Shown here: positions 1 through 8,386 of the stretch, piece by piece
Layout: every line of letters begins with the position of its first letter
Numbering within the stretch: position 1 is the first letter of the stretch
DNA from: Lacticaseibacillus porcinae
GTDB lineage: Bacteria; Bacillota; Bacilli; Lactobacillales; Lactobacillaceae
Length of the DNA: 64,000 nucleotides
Direction of reading: 5' to 3'
Assembly (NCBI RefSeq): GCF_003946305.1
Contig: NZ_RHNS01000005.1
Coordinates: forward strand, 62,001 to 126,000
Made by a program: the position numbers and the translations under genes
Notes under the pieces: model-generated
The model's database searches: none
The model's input: only the letters and a program-made list of their open reading frames with translations
What the model was told of the DNA's origin: nothing

Positions 1-1947
1 AAACGGCATGCCGTAACCTTTGGTCGAGTCTGCAAATACGGGCCACGCCGTGACGTTTTGGCCCTTAAGATCCTGGCGCTGCTTGGCGCGGATCAAAACC
101 CACTCACCCTTACGCATCTGACGTAGTTCTTCAGCGGTCATTAAGTCCCGCGCCTGCTCGCTTTCGCCGTAGGACTTATCCAAACTCAGCGGATCGCCAT
201 GCCGCGACGGCGCGATGATGGTCTTCTTACCTAACAACGATGCAAAATACTCAGGATCATGTTTGCCTTCAGGGAGGATACAAAGCTTATTACCACAGGC
301 ATCAAGGATTGCTTCGGCGCCGCGTTCGCCGTACTTGTCTTGCAGTTGCGGAATCGATTGAAAGACCAGGTCATACAAGATACCTCGCTGCAGCCCGACG
401 TTCATTGATCGCGATAGGCCGTAAATCGCTGGAATGTTGGAAACTTCCTCATAGAGGTTCAGGACCCGCCGCGGTAAGGCAGAATCCCTAGACATCGTGG
501 CCAACTTCGACAGGACATAGGAAATCTGCGACAGGAATGTAGAGACGATCATATAATTGGAGTCGTCATAGTCTGGATAGCAGATAAACAAGGCGATCGG
601 CTTCTCACCAGTCGCCAATTGAGCGATATCCATATCACTATGCGACGTCAGCCGCGCAATTGAATTCAAGGTGAAGTTCTTCAGCTTCGCCATGGCACCG
701 GTGTAAATCCCAGATCGGGTAATCCCTTGAGAGAAGGTAATCGTGCCATATTGCAGCTTGGCCGGATCATTGATCGCCAAGCTGCTAAAGAACTTATCTA
801 ACGCCGTGGTTCCGTTTTCATCAGGATTAGTCCCCAGCTCATTGAGCATGACAGAAACGGTATACATCGTGACCCGTTCTGGTGTGTCCGCCTTATAACA
901 GACTCGGCAAACTGCTAAAATCAAGGCATTACACAACGCAATCGACGCTTCCTCCCACATCGGATCCGAATGGTTTTGATCGTTGTGGAAGATCGAATAA
1001 CTGAGTGTGTTGCACAGGCGCTGGGCCTCATCATAATCTTGTTTCCAGTAAGCGATTTTGACCAATTCTAGTGGGTTGTAGCCCATCGAATACTCTGGCG
1101 TGATCAAATTTAGGATCTTCACGTCCCAGCCATGATGCTCAAACTCAGCTTTCGTGTTCTTGACCATATCCGCCTTCAGATCGGTTACGATCACCGATTC
1201 TTTGATCATTGCGCGCATGATCAGATCCAACTTAGGATAAGTGAAAGCTTGAGTCTTCCCTGATTGCGTCCCCGCGACTGCCGCGGTGTTGGTCTTGTTA
1301 CGGTCAACCAGGTCATACCCATGCTCAGGTTGGGAATCTCGGTTATTTTCAACGAGTTCAACACCTTCGCGCTGCTTACGTGCGGCAATCGCATCAAACC
1401 CGATTGCCGCTTGCGCAGGCTTCATGGTGTAGGTCTTTGGAATCGTCAAAGACAACGCATCGGCCTGATCCAGAGGAATATGCAGTTGCGGTGTCCCCGG
1501 ATACCCTTCATACAAACTATCGTCAAGCGGAATCGCCACACTTTCTGTCGCTAGTTCTTCCGGTTCTGCAAAGCGTGCGGTCCCCATTGATCCAGTGTTA
1601 ATGTCACGGTAGGCGATCCGCATCTGATAAAGCTTCATCGGCACTTTCCACAGCCAAAACAACAACGCTATCGCCAAAGGGATCAACAAAAGCGCCGGCG
1701 TCGTCAGTGGCACAAATAGACTTTTCAGGCTGAATACTTGCCGCCAAGGAAAGTGCATCAACTGCGCGTTGCCGATATTCTTAGGCCCTGCCTTAATCAG
1801 GCTATGTGCCATCGTTCCGAAATAATAGATGACGTGCGTCACCAGGTTAGCGAACATGTATACGGCTAAGAAGCTGAGTACACCAACAGTCGCAATCATC
1901 TTAGGATCGGCAAGAATTTTCTTCCATTGTTTAAATGGCGTATTCAT
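1..1947 (-). CDS. VirD4/TraG-type conjugative coupling ATPase (partial, 3' end outside window)
   Basis: Type IV coupling protein, the inner-membrane ATPase that passes relaxase-bound DNA to the conjugation channel. I translated this strand by hand: 649 codons are open to base 1, so the C-terminus is missing. Two hydrophobic segments (about residues 17-44 and 78-101) are followed by a Walker A, GTQSGKT, near residue 226, and NLYEEVSNI near residue 500, which matches the family's LDEFANI Walker B box. ATG at 1947 has AGAGGTG eight bases upstream. It is the leftmost visible gene of the leftward transfer operon. A terminator and a toxin locus separate it from the genes upstream, so it may depend on read-through or on a promoter I cannot see. 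The family call is firm from the motifs; the exact subfamily is not. Confidence 0.9.
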   Translation of the reverse strand, partial: MNTPFKQWKKILADPKMIATVGVLSFLAVYMFANLVTHVIYYFGTMAHSLIKAGPKNIGNAQLMHFPWRQVFSLKSLFVPLTTPALLLIPLAIALLFWLWKVPMKLYQMRIAYRDINTGSMGTARFAEPEELATESVAIPLDDSLYEGYPGTPQLHIPLDQADALSLTIPKTYTMKPAQAAIGFDAIAARKQREGVELVENNRDSQPEHGYDLVDRNKTNTAAVAGTQSGKTQAFTYPKLDLIMRAMIKESVIVTDLKADMVKNTKAEFEHHGWDVKILNLITPEYSMGYNPLELVKIAYWKQDYDEAQRLCNTLSYSIFHNDQNHSDPMWEEASIALCNALILAVCRVCYKADTPERVTMYTVSVMLNELGTNPDENGTTALDKFFSSLAINDPAKLQYGTITFSQGITRSGIYTGAMAKLKNFTLNSIARLTSHSDMDIAQLATGEKPIALFICYPDYDDSNYMIVSTFLSQISYVLSKLATMSRDSALPRRVLNLYEEVSNIPAIYGLSRSMNVGLQRGILYDLVFQSIPQLQDKYGERGAEAILDACGNKLCILPEGKHDPEYFASLLGKKTIIAPSRHGDPLSLDKSYGESEQARDLMTAEELRQMRKGEWVLIRAKQRQDLKGQNVTAWPVFADSTKGYGMPF

Positions 1948-1980
1948 CGAACCAATCACCTCTTTTTAATTAATTTCACG

Positions 1981-2015
1981 AAAAAAGCAGCCAGACAAAG
2001 GGACTGTCTGACTGC
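1981..2015 (-). terminator. Rho-independent terminator between toxin locus and coupling-protein gene
   Basis: An 11-bp stem (1987-1997 with 2005-2015, one G-T pair) and a 7-base loop are followed on the minus strand by six T. It would end the toxin mRNA and limit read-through from the transfer operon into the VirD4 gene 34 bp further on. Confidence 0.8.
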
Positions 2016-2051
2016 TCAAGAAAAGTTCTAACTCAAAACCGTGGATAGATA

Positions 2052-2081
2052 TTGCCGCACTGATCGTGAGTGCGCTATAAT
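2052..2081 (+). promoter_or_regulatory. Promoter of the antisense (antitoxin) RNA
   Basis: TTGCCG (2052-2057), an 18-base spacer and a perfect TATAAT (2076-2081). No plus-strand gene follows, but a strong terminator lies at 2177-2215, so the product would be a short untranslated RNA running toward the toxin gene. Confidence 0.75.
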
Positions 2082-2087
2082 GTAGCT

Positions 2088-2216
2088 GTAGTAAAACACC
2101 GACGACACTTATTCAGCGCCGCCGGTGTAGGCAAGGCCGGATCTCTCCGGTAGCCAGCTAAATCAAGTTACTTTTCAATAACCGTCATCGCCGGGAAGCA
2201 GGACGGTTATTTTTTG
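2088..2216 (+). ncRNA. Putative antitoxin antisense RNA, about 130 nt
   Basis: Defined by the upstream promoter and a terminator hairpin (10-bp arms 2177-2186 and 2202-2211, then six T). The RNA would be fully complementary to the last codons and 3' untranslated region of the convergent toxin mRNA. This is the 3'-overlap layout known for TxpA/RatA and BsrG/SR4 systems. Transcript ends are inferred from sequence only. Confidence 0.65.
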
Positions 2217-2290
2217 TTGTCGTTTTTCATGATTTCCACGATTAACACCGCAAAGGCGATCATCAAGGAAAGCGTCTGATAGACACTCAT
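2207..2290 (-). CDS. Small hydrophobic type I toxin (holin-like toxin family)
   Basis: A 27-residue peptide starting MSVYQTLSLMIAFAVLI and ending in a charged KNDNKK tail. It has one transmembrane helix and matches my memory of the 'putative holin-like toxin' family of Firmicutes, whose members begin MSxYxxLxLMIxF. ATG at 2290 has AAAGGAG six bases upstream. The stop codon lies inside the terminator hairpin of the opposing RNA. An extended -10 (TGGTAGAAT) about 100 bp upstream could be its promoter. A longer overlapping reading frame on the same strand (2175-2513) is not supported by any ribosome site. Toxicity is inferred from family and layout, not shown. Confidence 0.75.
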   Translation of the reverse strand: MSVYQTLSLMIAFAVLIVEIMKNDNKK

Positions 2291-2436
2291 GCTTGCTCCT
2301 TTCAGAGCAATGACTACAACAAAGGCTCATAGGCATCACTCCCTTCTTTCGAAAGCAGCTAGCCACCGTCCGGCCTTTCCTCACCAAAATACATTCTACC
2401 AGAATTTCTAGCGCACATATACTGCATTGATAACTT

Positions 2437-3036
2437 CTACCGGCGTTGAGTCTTCTTAAGACGAATGCGATGCCAGGCGTCCTGCACGTCCGCAATCCCT
2501 TCTTGGATACCAAAAACCAGCGTGGTCACTGTCGCAACGGCAATAATCAAGCTCAGCCAGCCCTTTAGCCCTGGCATAATCCGCTGAAGAAGGCCGCCAC
2601 CAACGTAACTGCCAATCAGGTACAATGCGAGATTCGTAACGCTGAGCTTCAGCATGACGCTGATTAGATCGACGAAGGCCATGCCGGCGGCCAGCAGTGC
2701 GATCGTCGCAATCACTTGATATGGCTGGCCAACTGGCAATTCTCCCTTCTGATTCGATGCGATCCAGATGGCTGCGACCAGGAGAATAAAGACACATACT
2801 AACTGAGTCACCTTATGGATCTTATTGTGGCGCCGATTGTATGCTGCCACGCGTGCGTCCCACGATTGATTATCATCGTAAGTAATGACGACCGTATGCA
2901 CCAGGTTCCCTGCTGAGACCAGGCCTAAGACGTCCATACCTGCGGACTCAAGTTCATATAATGTATCACTGACCCGATTGCTCAAGGTGCCCGCAGAAAG
3001 CGCAGTAACAGTCTTTATGGCTTTCATCAAGATCAC
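2437..3036 (-). CDS. Conjugation-operon membrane protein, unknown function
   Basis: A protein of 199 residues that I do not recognise. The first 75 residues are soluble and include a short charged stretch; four hydrophobic segments follow (about 79-95, 105-128, 131-150 and 158-177), and the tail is basic. The GTG start at 3036 overlaps the stop of the preceding gene (GTGA). An ATG at 3027 with GGGGCGG upstream is an equally good start and would give 196 residues. The overlap makes translational coupling to the ArdC-like gene likely. It sits in the transfer operon, so a role in the mating channel is possible but unproven. Confidence 0.75.
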   Translation of the reverse strand: MILMKAIKTVTALSAGTLSNRVSDTLYELESAGMDVLGLVSAGNLVHTVVITYDDNQSWDARVAAYNRRHNKIHKVTQLVCVFILLVAAIWIASNQKGELPVGQPYQVIATIALLAAGMAFVDLISVMLKLSVTNLALYLIGSYVGGGLLQRIMPGLKGWLSLIIAVATVTTLVFGIQEGIADVQDAWHRIRLKKTQRR

Positions 3037-4181
3037 CGCCCCATCGTCGCTTGAACGGATTGCTTAACCTTTACAGGTTTGCTTTCCCGCTGGATTGGCT
3101 GTGCCTGCTCTGGTCCTTGATTTTGTTCTTGGTGTTGATCCTGAGACTTTTCCATAGATGCCGAAACGTCATTGATGATGGCGTGAGCGCCACGCTGAAT
3201 GTCATTCATGATTGCTGCTTGTTGCTGCTCAGGCGTGCCATCAACCGCTGTGAATTGATCGGTCCAACCAGCAATATACGGTTTTGCTCTTTCAAAGGTG
3301 TTGATCCCCATGGACTTGCAGACAACATAGCTGGTCATCTCCGCTTGCAACTCTTTGATCCCGCGATAGGTTTCGCCCAGTACATCGTGAGTATCCCAGA
3401 ATTTTGACACGTCTTTACTCTCAGAGTTATGCAGCCGAACATGAGCAATCTCGTGAACCAGTGTTGCCGCGTACTCCTCCTTGCCCAGCCCCTGCTTCAT
3501 AAAAATCTCGACAGGTTGGCCATCTGGTGTGCTGATTGCGGCACCTTTGGCTGCACCAAGCTTGCCAGTGACCGTTGGAAAGCGAGTCGTTGTGGAGTTT
3601 GTTACTGGCGCGCCAAGTTGACTGGCTTCGTCACGCAATGCCGCAATCAGTCGATTAATGGCTTCTGGATGTTCGTCGGGAAACTCGAAAGGCCGATTGG
3701 GAAAAATCTTGGGGTAGTCTGCGGCTTTAGCGTTGGTCTGAGTAATGTCAAAAACGCTGCCCAACCTGAAGTACGTCCCTGATTGCGTCGGCACACTGGG
3801 ATCCTTGGCGGCTACCTTTTCTTTCGTAACCGCACTAAGCTTGGAGTAGGACACAAAGGCTTTAGCTTCATCATCCAAATACCGTTTGTACGACACTGGC
3901 ACCAAAATCTTGAGACCATGCTCACCACGTTTGACATGTAGCCCTTTATCCGACCATGTCTTGTATGGCGCGACGTATAAGGCATCTTCGTACTGCGAGC
4001 GGATCAAAGCAGTATTGCGGACCGAGTAGTTGTATTGGGTGGCCATAAAGTTCAGAAACTCTAAGCGATCCTTAGGCGACATCGAATCCATCCGAATCTG
4101 CGGAATGGCATTGGTCATCAAATCCTTGATCTCTTTTTGCAATTCCTCTGGACTTTTCTTGGGATATTTCTTTTGAGCCAT
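3033..4181 (-). CDS. ArdC-like protein: ssDNA-binding N-terminus plus zinc metallopeptidase
   Basis: A protein of 382 residues. Residues 10-110 resemble the ArdC-type N-terminal domain (NYSVRNTALI, then APYKTWSDKGLHVKRGEHG). Residues 239-252 carry the zinc motif HEIAH (243-247) with a candidate third ligand in KELQAEM (276-282), as in ImmA/IrrE-like peptidases. The tail after 345 is Gln-rich and disordered. ArdC family proteins bind single-stranded DNA and protect incoming plasmid DNA from restriction, which fits a place between the SSB gene and the coupling protein. ATG at 4181 follows AAGGAGG. Anti-restriction activity is inferred from the family. Confidence 0.85.
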   Translation of the reverse strand: MAQKKYPKKSPEELQKEIKDLMTNAIPQIRMDSMSPKDRLEFLNFMATQYNYSVRNTALIRSQYEDALYVAPYKTWSDKGLHVKRGEHGLKILVPVSYKRYLDDEAKAFVSYSKLSAVTKEKVAAKDPSVPTQSGTYFRLGSVFDITQTNAKAADYPKIFPNRPFEFPDEHPEAINRLIAALRDEASQLGAPVTNSTTTRFPTVTGKLGAAKGAAISTPDGQPVEIFMKQGLGKEEYAATLVHEIAHVRLHNSESKDVSKFWDTHDVLGETYRGIKELQAEMTSYVVCKSMGINTFERAKPYIAGWTDQFTAVDGTPEQQQAAIMNDIQRGAHAIINDVSASMEKSQDQHQEQNQGPEQAQPIQRESKPVKVKQSVQATMGR

Positions 4182-4183
4182 AG

Positions 4184-4414
4184 CTAAACCTCCTTCCGGA
4201 AAAATTCAGACTTCGTCAGCACTGGCGTAAAGTCTTCATCCGACTCATCATCAGTGACAGTTTGTTGCAACCGATCATCAGCGTCATCAAGCATGGCTTG
4301 CAGCTCCCATGCGCGTTCCCGTGTTACCACGGTAATCACATGATCCCCAGTCTCACAGTCCATGCCGGTGATTTGCGGTCCAATCACCGACTCCAAAATA
4401 ATCAAGTCTTCCAT
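4184..4414 (-). CDS. Small acidic protein, unknown
   Basis: A protein of 76 residues with no recognised domain. It is strongly acidic in the second half (DDADDRLQQ, then DDESDEDF). ATG at 4414 follows AGGAGA by seven bases; the stop is two bases before the ArdC-like start and the gene is ten bases after the SSB gene, so it belongs to the same operon. Small acidic proteins near ArdC genes could be DNA mimics, but nothing in the sequence proves that. Confidence 0.7.
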   Translation of the reverse strand: MEDLIILESVIGPQITGMDCETGDHVITVVTRERAWELQAMLDDADDRLQQTVTDDESDEDFTPVLTKSEFFRKEV

Positions 4415-4423
4415 AACTGTCTC

Positions 4424-4894
4424 CTAGCCCCGTGACCGATACGGATCATCGTAAGGAGACCGTCCGAAGCTTAAATCTGGCACTGGCGGCTGCTGAGCTT
4501 GTGTTTCTTGGCGTGATTGGGCACTACGTTGTTGCGCCTGACGAGGAACAGGCGCTTCATCTGCACCATCCGCCAAGATGTAGTAATCAAACGCTTGAAT
4601 CCGATAGCTGGTGCGTGCGTTGCCATCATCCGTTTGGTAAGAATTGGACGACCAGCAGCCGTTGATCAAAACAACGGTGCCTTGGCCTAAATGACCATTG
4701 TTGATTTCTTCAAGGAACTGTTCGGCTAAACCTCCTGAAAATTGCACTGGCGCTGAGTCCGTATGGATGTTGCCGTCATTGTAGTGACGCGTATTCTGCA
4801 TATAAATCTGCACATACTTACGATTTTTGCTTTCGCTGACTTTCGCTTGTGAGACAACGGTGCCCATGAACGAAATCGTATTTTGCATCTGCAT
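4424..4894 (-). CDS. ssb: Single-stranded DNA-binding protein (ICE-borne)
   Basis: A protein of 156 residues. The first 110 form an OB-fold-like domain (TISFMGTVVSQAKVSESKNRKYVQIYMQN..., GQGTVVLINGCW, YRIQAFDYYI), followed by a Gln-rich linker. The C-terminus reads SPYDDPYRSRG instead of the acidic DDDIPF tip of housekeeping SSB, so contacts with host repair proteins may be altered. It would coat the transferred single strand. ATG at 4894 follows AGGAGG by 12 bases; a second ATG two codons later is possible. Confidence 0.8.
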   Translation of the reverse strand: MQMQNTISFMGTVVSQAKVSESKNRKYVQIYMQNTRHYNDGNIHTDSAPVQFSGGLAEQFLEEINNGHLGQGTVVLINGCWSSNSYQTDDGNARTSYRIQAFDYYILADGADEAPVPRQAQQRSAQSRQETQAQQPPVPDLSFGRSPYDDPYRSRG

Positions 4895-4959
4895 AATGTA
4901 CTTTTCCTCCTAATGAAAATAGCGCCTCATTAGGGACGCTGCTTAATCGTAAATTCATA

Positions 4960-6408
4960 TCACTTCATAGCGGCTGGAGAAATCGCCGTAGAGCCTGAGT
5001 CAACCGCCGAAGCGGAAGACTCAGACCCTTTGGCGGGATCACGGGGCGTTGGGGTATCTGAGGTTTGCACGGTAACGGTGGTGCTTGCGGTCGTCTGTTG
5101 CCCGAATTTGTCGGTAACAGTGTAGGTAAGCCTGTACGGGCCTGGAGTATTGGAGTCAACACCACCGACAAGCGTAATGCTGACGTCGCCATACTTGCTA
5201 CTTGCCGAAACGTCGTGAACCTGTACAGGTTCACCCAACTTGACTGTAGACGGGATCTTACTAACATCTAACATTGGCTTATCGGCATACACGGTGACCT
5301 CCCGCTTGACTATTGCAGTCGCGCCGTTGCTGTCTGCAATCTGGTAGATCAAGTCATAGATGCCGGGCTTTGACGTATCGACGCTGCCACTGACGGCCAC
5401 TCGATCTGAAAGGTCGCCATCTTGAAAGTCCCGTGCCAAAACGCCGCTCATCGCATTAAACGTGGTGCCAACTTCGACCGACGTCTTAGCATGAGGCACG
5501 TCAAGCACTGGTGCGTCATTATAGATCACCGCTTCGCGCTTGACGGTAGTCGTGTGGCCTGCACTATCAGTAACTGAGTAGTTGACCCAATAGGTCCCAG
5601 GGGTGTTCGAGTCAACGCCTGAAGTATCGACGTGAACATCATTGATCAAATTTCCATCTTCAACGTCACGCGCAAACACACCACTAAGATAATTGATACT
5701 ACCTTGATGGGCATGGAACTTCATTGATCCCAAAGCCAAGATCACGGGAGCATAATCTACTTTAACCGGTGTCGTTTGGACGGAGTTGCCACCGGTATCT
5801 GAGCCACCAGTATTTGTGCCGGTAGTTTCTGAGCCGGTGGTCGTTCCCCCATTCCTTGGTAACACAAGTGTATTGTCTAAGTTAGACTGATCGTCAGTGG
5901 TATTTCCGATGACGTTATCAAGCGGTGTCAAAATAGCGTCATTAGTTTTAGCATCAGCAACCGTCGTCTTATCGGCACTCTTTTCTCCCTTATCGTCATC
6001 ATCTTCAGCTAAAGCCTTCGCCGCCAAGGCGACAAACTCCTTAGTAGTATCTGAGGTAACCGCGTTGGTCACCGCGCCAGCTGGGTTGATGATAGCTTTT
6101 AAAATTTCATCGGCAGCACTCGTCTCACTGTCGCCACCCAACAGAGAGTCCACTAGGTCGTCCGCAGGCTTCGACTGCTTTTCTTGCTTGGAAGACCTGG
6201 TCGCTGAGTCGATCAATGAGTCAGGTGAACTTTTCTTTTTCGTGTGCGTCTTGATCGGCACTTGGATCTTACCCGGGGTCGAACTGCCTTGATTGCTGGC
6301 AATATTGTACGCAAACAAACCGCCGCCACCTAGCACAACCGCCGAGAACAATAAGATTAGTGGCCACTTGCGGCGCTTCTCTTCATTCTCCTGTTGTTCA
6401 GGTTCCAT
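4960..6408 (-). CDS. Membrane-anchored surface protein with DUF5011-type Ig-like repeats
   Basis: A protein of 482 residues. A cytoplasmic charged N-terminus and one transmembrane helix (about 16-36, WPLILLFSAVVLGGGGLFAY) lead to a Ser/Asp-rich stretch (40-215) and then three Ig-like repeats of about 75 residues (roughly 220-300, 303-378 and 380-452), each with the pattern ...VD(T/S)(N/K)xPGxYxxxYxVxDxxG. There is no LPXTG motif. The predicted topology is type II, with the repeats outside. It lies directly upstream of the SSB gene in the transfer operon and may act in the cell envelope during mating. ATG at 6408 follows AGGAGAG. Confidence 0.8.
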   Translation of the reverse strand: MEPEQQENEEKRRKWPLILLFSAVVLGGGGLFAYNIASNQGSSTPGKIQVPIKTHTKKKSSPDSLIDSATRSSKQEKQSKPADDLVDSLLGGDSETSAADEILKAIINPAGAVTNAVTSDTTKEFVALAAKALAEDDDDKGEKSADKTTVADAKTNDAILTPLDNVIGNTTDDQSNLDNTLVLPRNGGTTTGSETTGTNTGGSDTGGNSVQTTPVKVDYAPVILALGSMKFHAHQGSINYLSGVFARDVEDGNLINDVHVDTSGVDSNTPGTYWVNYSVTDSAGHTTTVKREAVIYNDAPVLDVPHAKTSVEVGTTFNAMSGVLARDFQDGDLSDRVAVSGSVDTSKPGIYDLIYQIADSNGATAIVKREVTVYADKPMLDVSKIPSTVKLGEPVQVHDVSASSKYGDVSITLVGGVDSNTPGPYRLTYTVTDKFGQQTTASTTVTVQTSDTPTPRDPAKGSESSASAVDSGSTAISPAAMK

Positions 6409-6413
6409 TTATA

Positions 6414-7709
6414 TCACTCTCCTAATGTTTGTAACTGATGTGTAAACGCCTGGATATTTGTGGCTGCACTCTTACGTTCAGCAGCGGATTTCTTCTTGTC
6501 ATTGGCGTCATGTTGATACTTTTCAATTGCTTGCTGATAGATGCGACCAGTTTCGATGACCTTCGCCAAGGACTTATTGTTCAGCGTCTTGTTGAGTGCT
6601 GTTGCCTCATCAAAGCGTGCGGCATGGACATATCCCAGTGCGATTGCCAGTGTAAGCTTGGAGCTATTCAGATCCGCATTTAGTATGGCGGCTTGATCAA
6701 GTTGATTCGTTTTCACATAGGCGATGGCTAACATTGTCTTCCGAAGCGTGGTCATCTTTGCTTGAGTAGACAGATCAACGACTTGAGCATACTTGGCTTG
6801 CTTAAAGGCCAGATCAAACTTACCCTCGTTTGACGGGTAGGCCGTAACAAACTTCTTCAAGGTCTTTTCACTGCCAACAGATGCCAACTTGCTCTCAATA
6901 TCAGCCCGCTTATTCGGATATGCTTTGGCAGCGGCCAGATATTCCTTCTTGCCAATCAATTCCGAGTACGTCGGCGGTTGATTCGCGCTACTCAGCACAC
7001 TATGGCCGACCACAAAAAGGGTGAAACAAGCCACCAATACACCCACGACCATGAAACACCGTCGGATGACCGTTGCGCTTGGTCGCCAGTTACGCTCACT
7101 GGGTACACGTTGCGGCTTTGCTTCGCTTGGGTCCGGCTTGACGACTGGTGCTTTTGTGGGAGCTGGGTCTATGAAATTTTCGATTCTCTCCCGTACACTA
7201 ATTGATTCCGGTTCAGCCTTTGTCAGCGCCGGATCGGGTTCTTCAATGCGCTCCTTAAAGTCCTGCTTTTGGGTTGAGTGATCATCGAGTTGCGTTGAAT
7301 CACTCAAAGACTCCTCAGGATGTACTTCTTGTTTCAACGCAGGTGTGGCATCGGCGGTCAGTTGAATCTTATTCTCAGTTTGTAGCTGTTGACCAAGCCG
7401 ATCCAAGAATGTTTTCTTATCGGCTGCCGGGTAATCAGCGAAAAGCTCCGACGACAATGTGTGTTGAACCACGGCAATCAAGTTATTGATGTAGGAAAGG
7501 TGCTTTCCAAACTCAAGCTGATCGACAAAGACACTTTCGCCATCATCACCATGAATCACCATCACAATCGACTCACTGAGTTGATGATCGACCGCATACT
7601 GTTCGGCCTCATTAAGCAAACGTTGAGCTGCGTTTAGCGAATACCGATGCGACTTAGACTTCAGCACTCGGCGCAATTTACGTGCGCCTTGAAAACTCAC
7701 AGAAAGCAC
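6414..7709 (-). CDS. Bitopic membrane protein with TPR-like extracytoplasmic domain (EssB/YukC-like layout)
   Basis: A protein of 431 residues from GTG at 7709, which has AGGAAGG eight bases upstream; a GTG at 7718 would have no usable spacing. A cytoplasmic domain (1-210, including a charged linker) is followed by one membrane helix near 215-240 (CFMVVGVLVACFTLFVVGH) and a helical repeat domain with FDLAFKQAKYAQVVDLS and LAIAYVKTNQLDQAAIL. This order and the repeat wording recall EssB/YukC of type VII secretion. That resemblance is from memory and weak. In this operon it is more likely a structural part of the type IV channel. Confidence 0.75.
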   Translation of the reverse strand: MLSVSFQGARKLRRVLKSKSHRYSLNAAQRLLNEAEQYAVDHQLSESIVMVIHGDDGESVFVDQLEFGKHLSYINNLIAVVQHTLSSELFADYPAADKKTFLDRLGQQLQTENKIQLTADATPALKQEVHPEESLSDSTQLDDHSTQKQDFKERIEEPDPALTKAEPESISVRERIENFIDPAPTKAPVVKPDPSEAKPQRVPSERNWRPSATVIRRCFMVVGVLVACFTLFVVGHSVLSSANQPPTYSELIGKKEYLAAAKAYPNKRADIESKLASVGSEKTLKKFVTAYPSNEGKFDLAFKQAKYAQVVDLSTQAKMTTLRKTMLAIAYVKTNQLDQAAILNADLNSSKLTLAIALGYVHAARFDEATALNKTLNNKSLAKVIETGRIYQQAIEKYQHDANDKKKSAAERKSAATNIQAFTHQLQTLGE

Positions 7710-7725
7710 GGTACTCACCTTCCTT

Positions 7726-7944
7726 TTAAGCCGCTTTCAGCCAGGATACGATGGCCGCCGCTGCGATCGTGATCAGCAAGCCAATCGCAACGTTTTTCAA
7801 ACCGTCACGGGCTTGTTCAACCTTTTGCGGGTTCTTCTCCATGTGCGCCATGCCGTAGATACCAAGCTTGACGGTTGCATAAAGCCCTGCAATCGTCCCA
7901 ATTGCGGTAATAATGTATTGCAGAATTGTGGTGACCTTACTCAT
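7726..7944 (-). CDS. VirB2/TrbC-like conjugative pilin or channel subunit
   Basis: A protein of 72 residues with two membrane helices (about 8-30 and 50-69) joined by a short polar turn (MEKNPQKVEQARDGLKN). The layout of a small protein with two helices and a K-N-x-x-I-G start to helix 2 is typical of VirB2/TrbC-like subunits of Gram-positive type IV systems. ATG at 7944 follows AGGGAG and overlaps the previous stop by eight bases. The family is inferred from size, topology and operon position, not from a strong motif. Confidence 0.75.
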   Translation of the reverse strand: MSKVTTILQYIITAIGTIAGLYATVKLGIYGMAHMEKNPQKVEQARDGLKNVAIGLLITIAAAAIVSWLKAA

Positions 7945-8167
7945 GTTGTTGACTCCCTTCTACAACAACGCCACTCCCACTCAATGGGTTTGCGGCAAGC
8001 GGGTTCTTCGCAACTTGTCCTAATGCTTTCACGATGATTTCGGTGTTTTCATCAATCACCGCTTGATACTGGTCGTATAACCACTGATCCGGATCAACAC
8101 TATTGAGCTTTAAGACCGTCGTCGCAAGCTTGCGTGCACGACTCAAATCACTTTTATTTACTGCCAT
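7937..8167 (-). CDS. Small protein at head of the transfer operon, unknown
   Basis: A protein of 76 residues, mostly helical and charged, with a Gly/Ser-rich tail; not recognised. ATG at 8167 follows AGGAGG by six bases. It is the first gene after the pilus-operon terminator and overlaps the VirB2-like gene, so it opens the transfer operon. I see no convincing promoter between 8168 and 8310, although a start site there is expected. Confidence 0.7.
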   Translation of the reverse strand: MAVNKSDLSRARKLATTVLKLNSVDPDQWLYDQYQAVIDENTEIIVKALGQVAKNPLAANPLSGSGVVVEGSQQHE

Positions 8168-8310
8168 AGCTACCTCCTATTTTGGCTATTCATTGACGCG
8201 CCACTGATTGATTGTTTTCCGGTGACTCGTTGTTTTTTGACCTCTTGGCCAATGTTGTCCGAAGGAGTTAAACCTCCGCATCAGTTGCCCGACGGCATCG
8301 ACGACAACAT

Positions 8311-8346
8311 AAAAAAAGAGAAAGTCCAAAAATTGCGACTTTCTCT
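8311..8346 (-). terminator. Terminator of the sortase-pilus operon
   Basis: A perfect 10-bp stem (8317-8326 with 8337-8346) and a 10-base loop are followed on the minus strand by seven T. It separates the pilus operon from the transfer operon. Confidence 0.9.
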
Positions 8347-8386
8347 CCACTAGATCAGGCTAAGCGACAAGCTCAGCAACTAATCC

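Noticed and set aside
2175-2513. 112-residue minus-strand reading frame across the toxin locus
   Set aside because: It overlaps the upstream gene and lacks a ribosome site. The 27-residue frame inside the same stretch has a strong site and family-like sequence.
6414-8167. Type VII secretion locus
   Set aside because: Only one EssB-like protein; no EssC ATPase or WXG100 proteins. The neighbours are type IV transfer genes.
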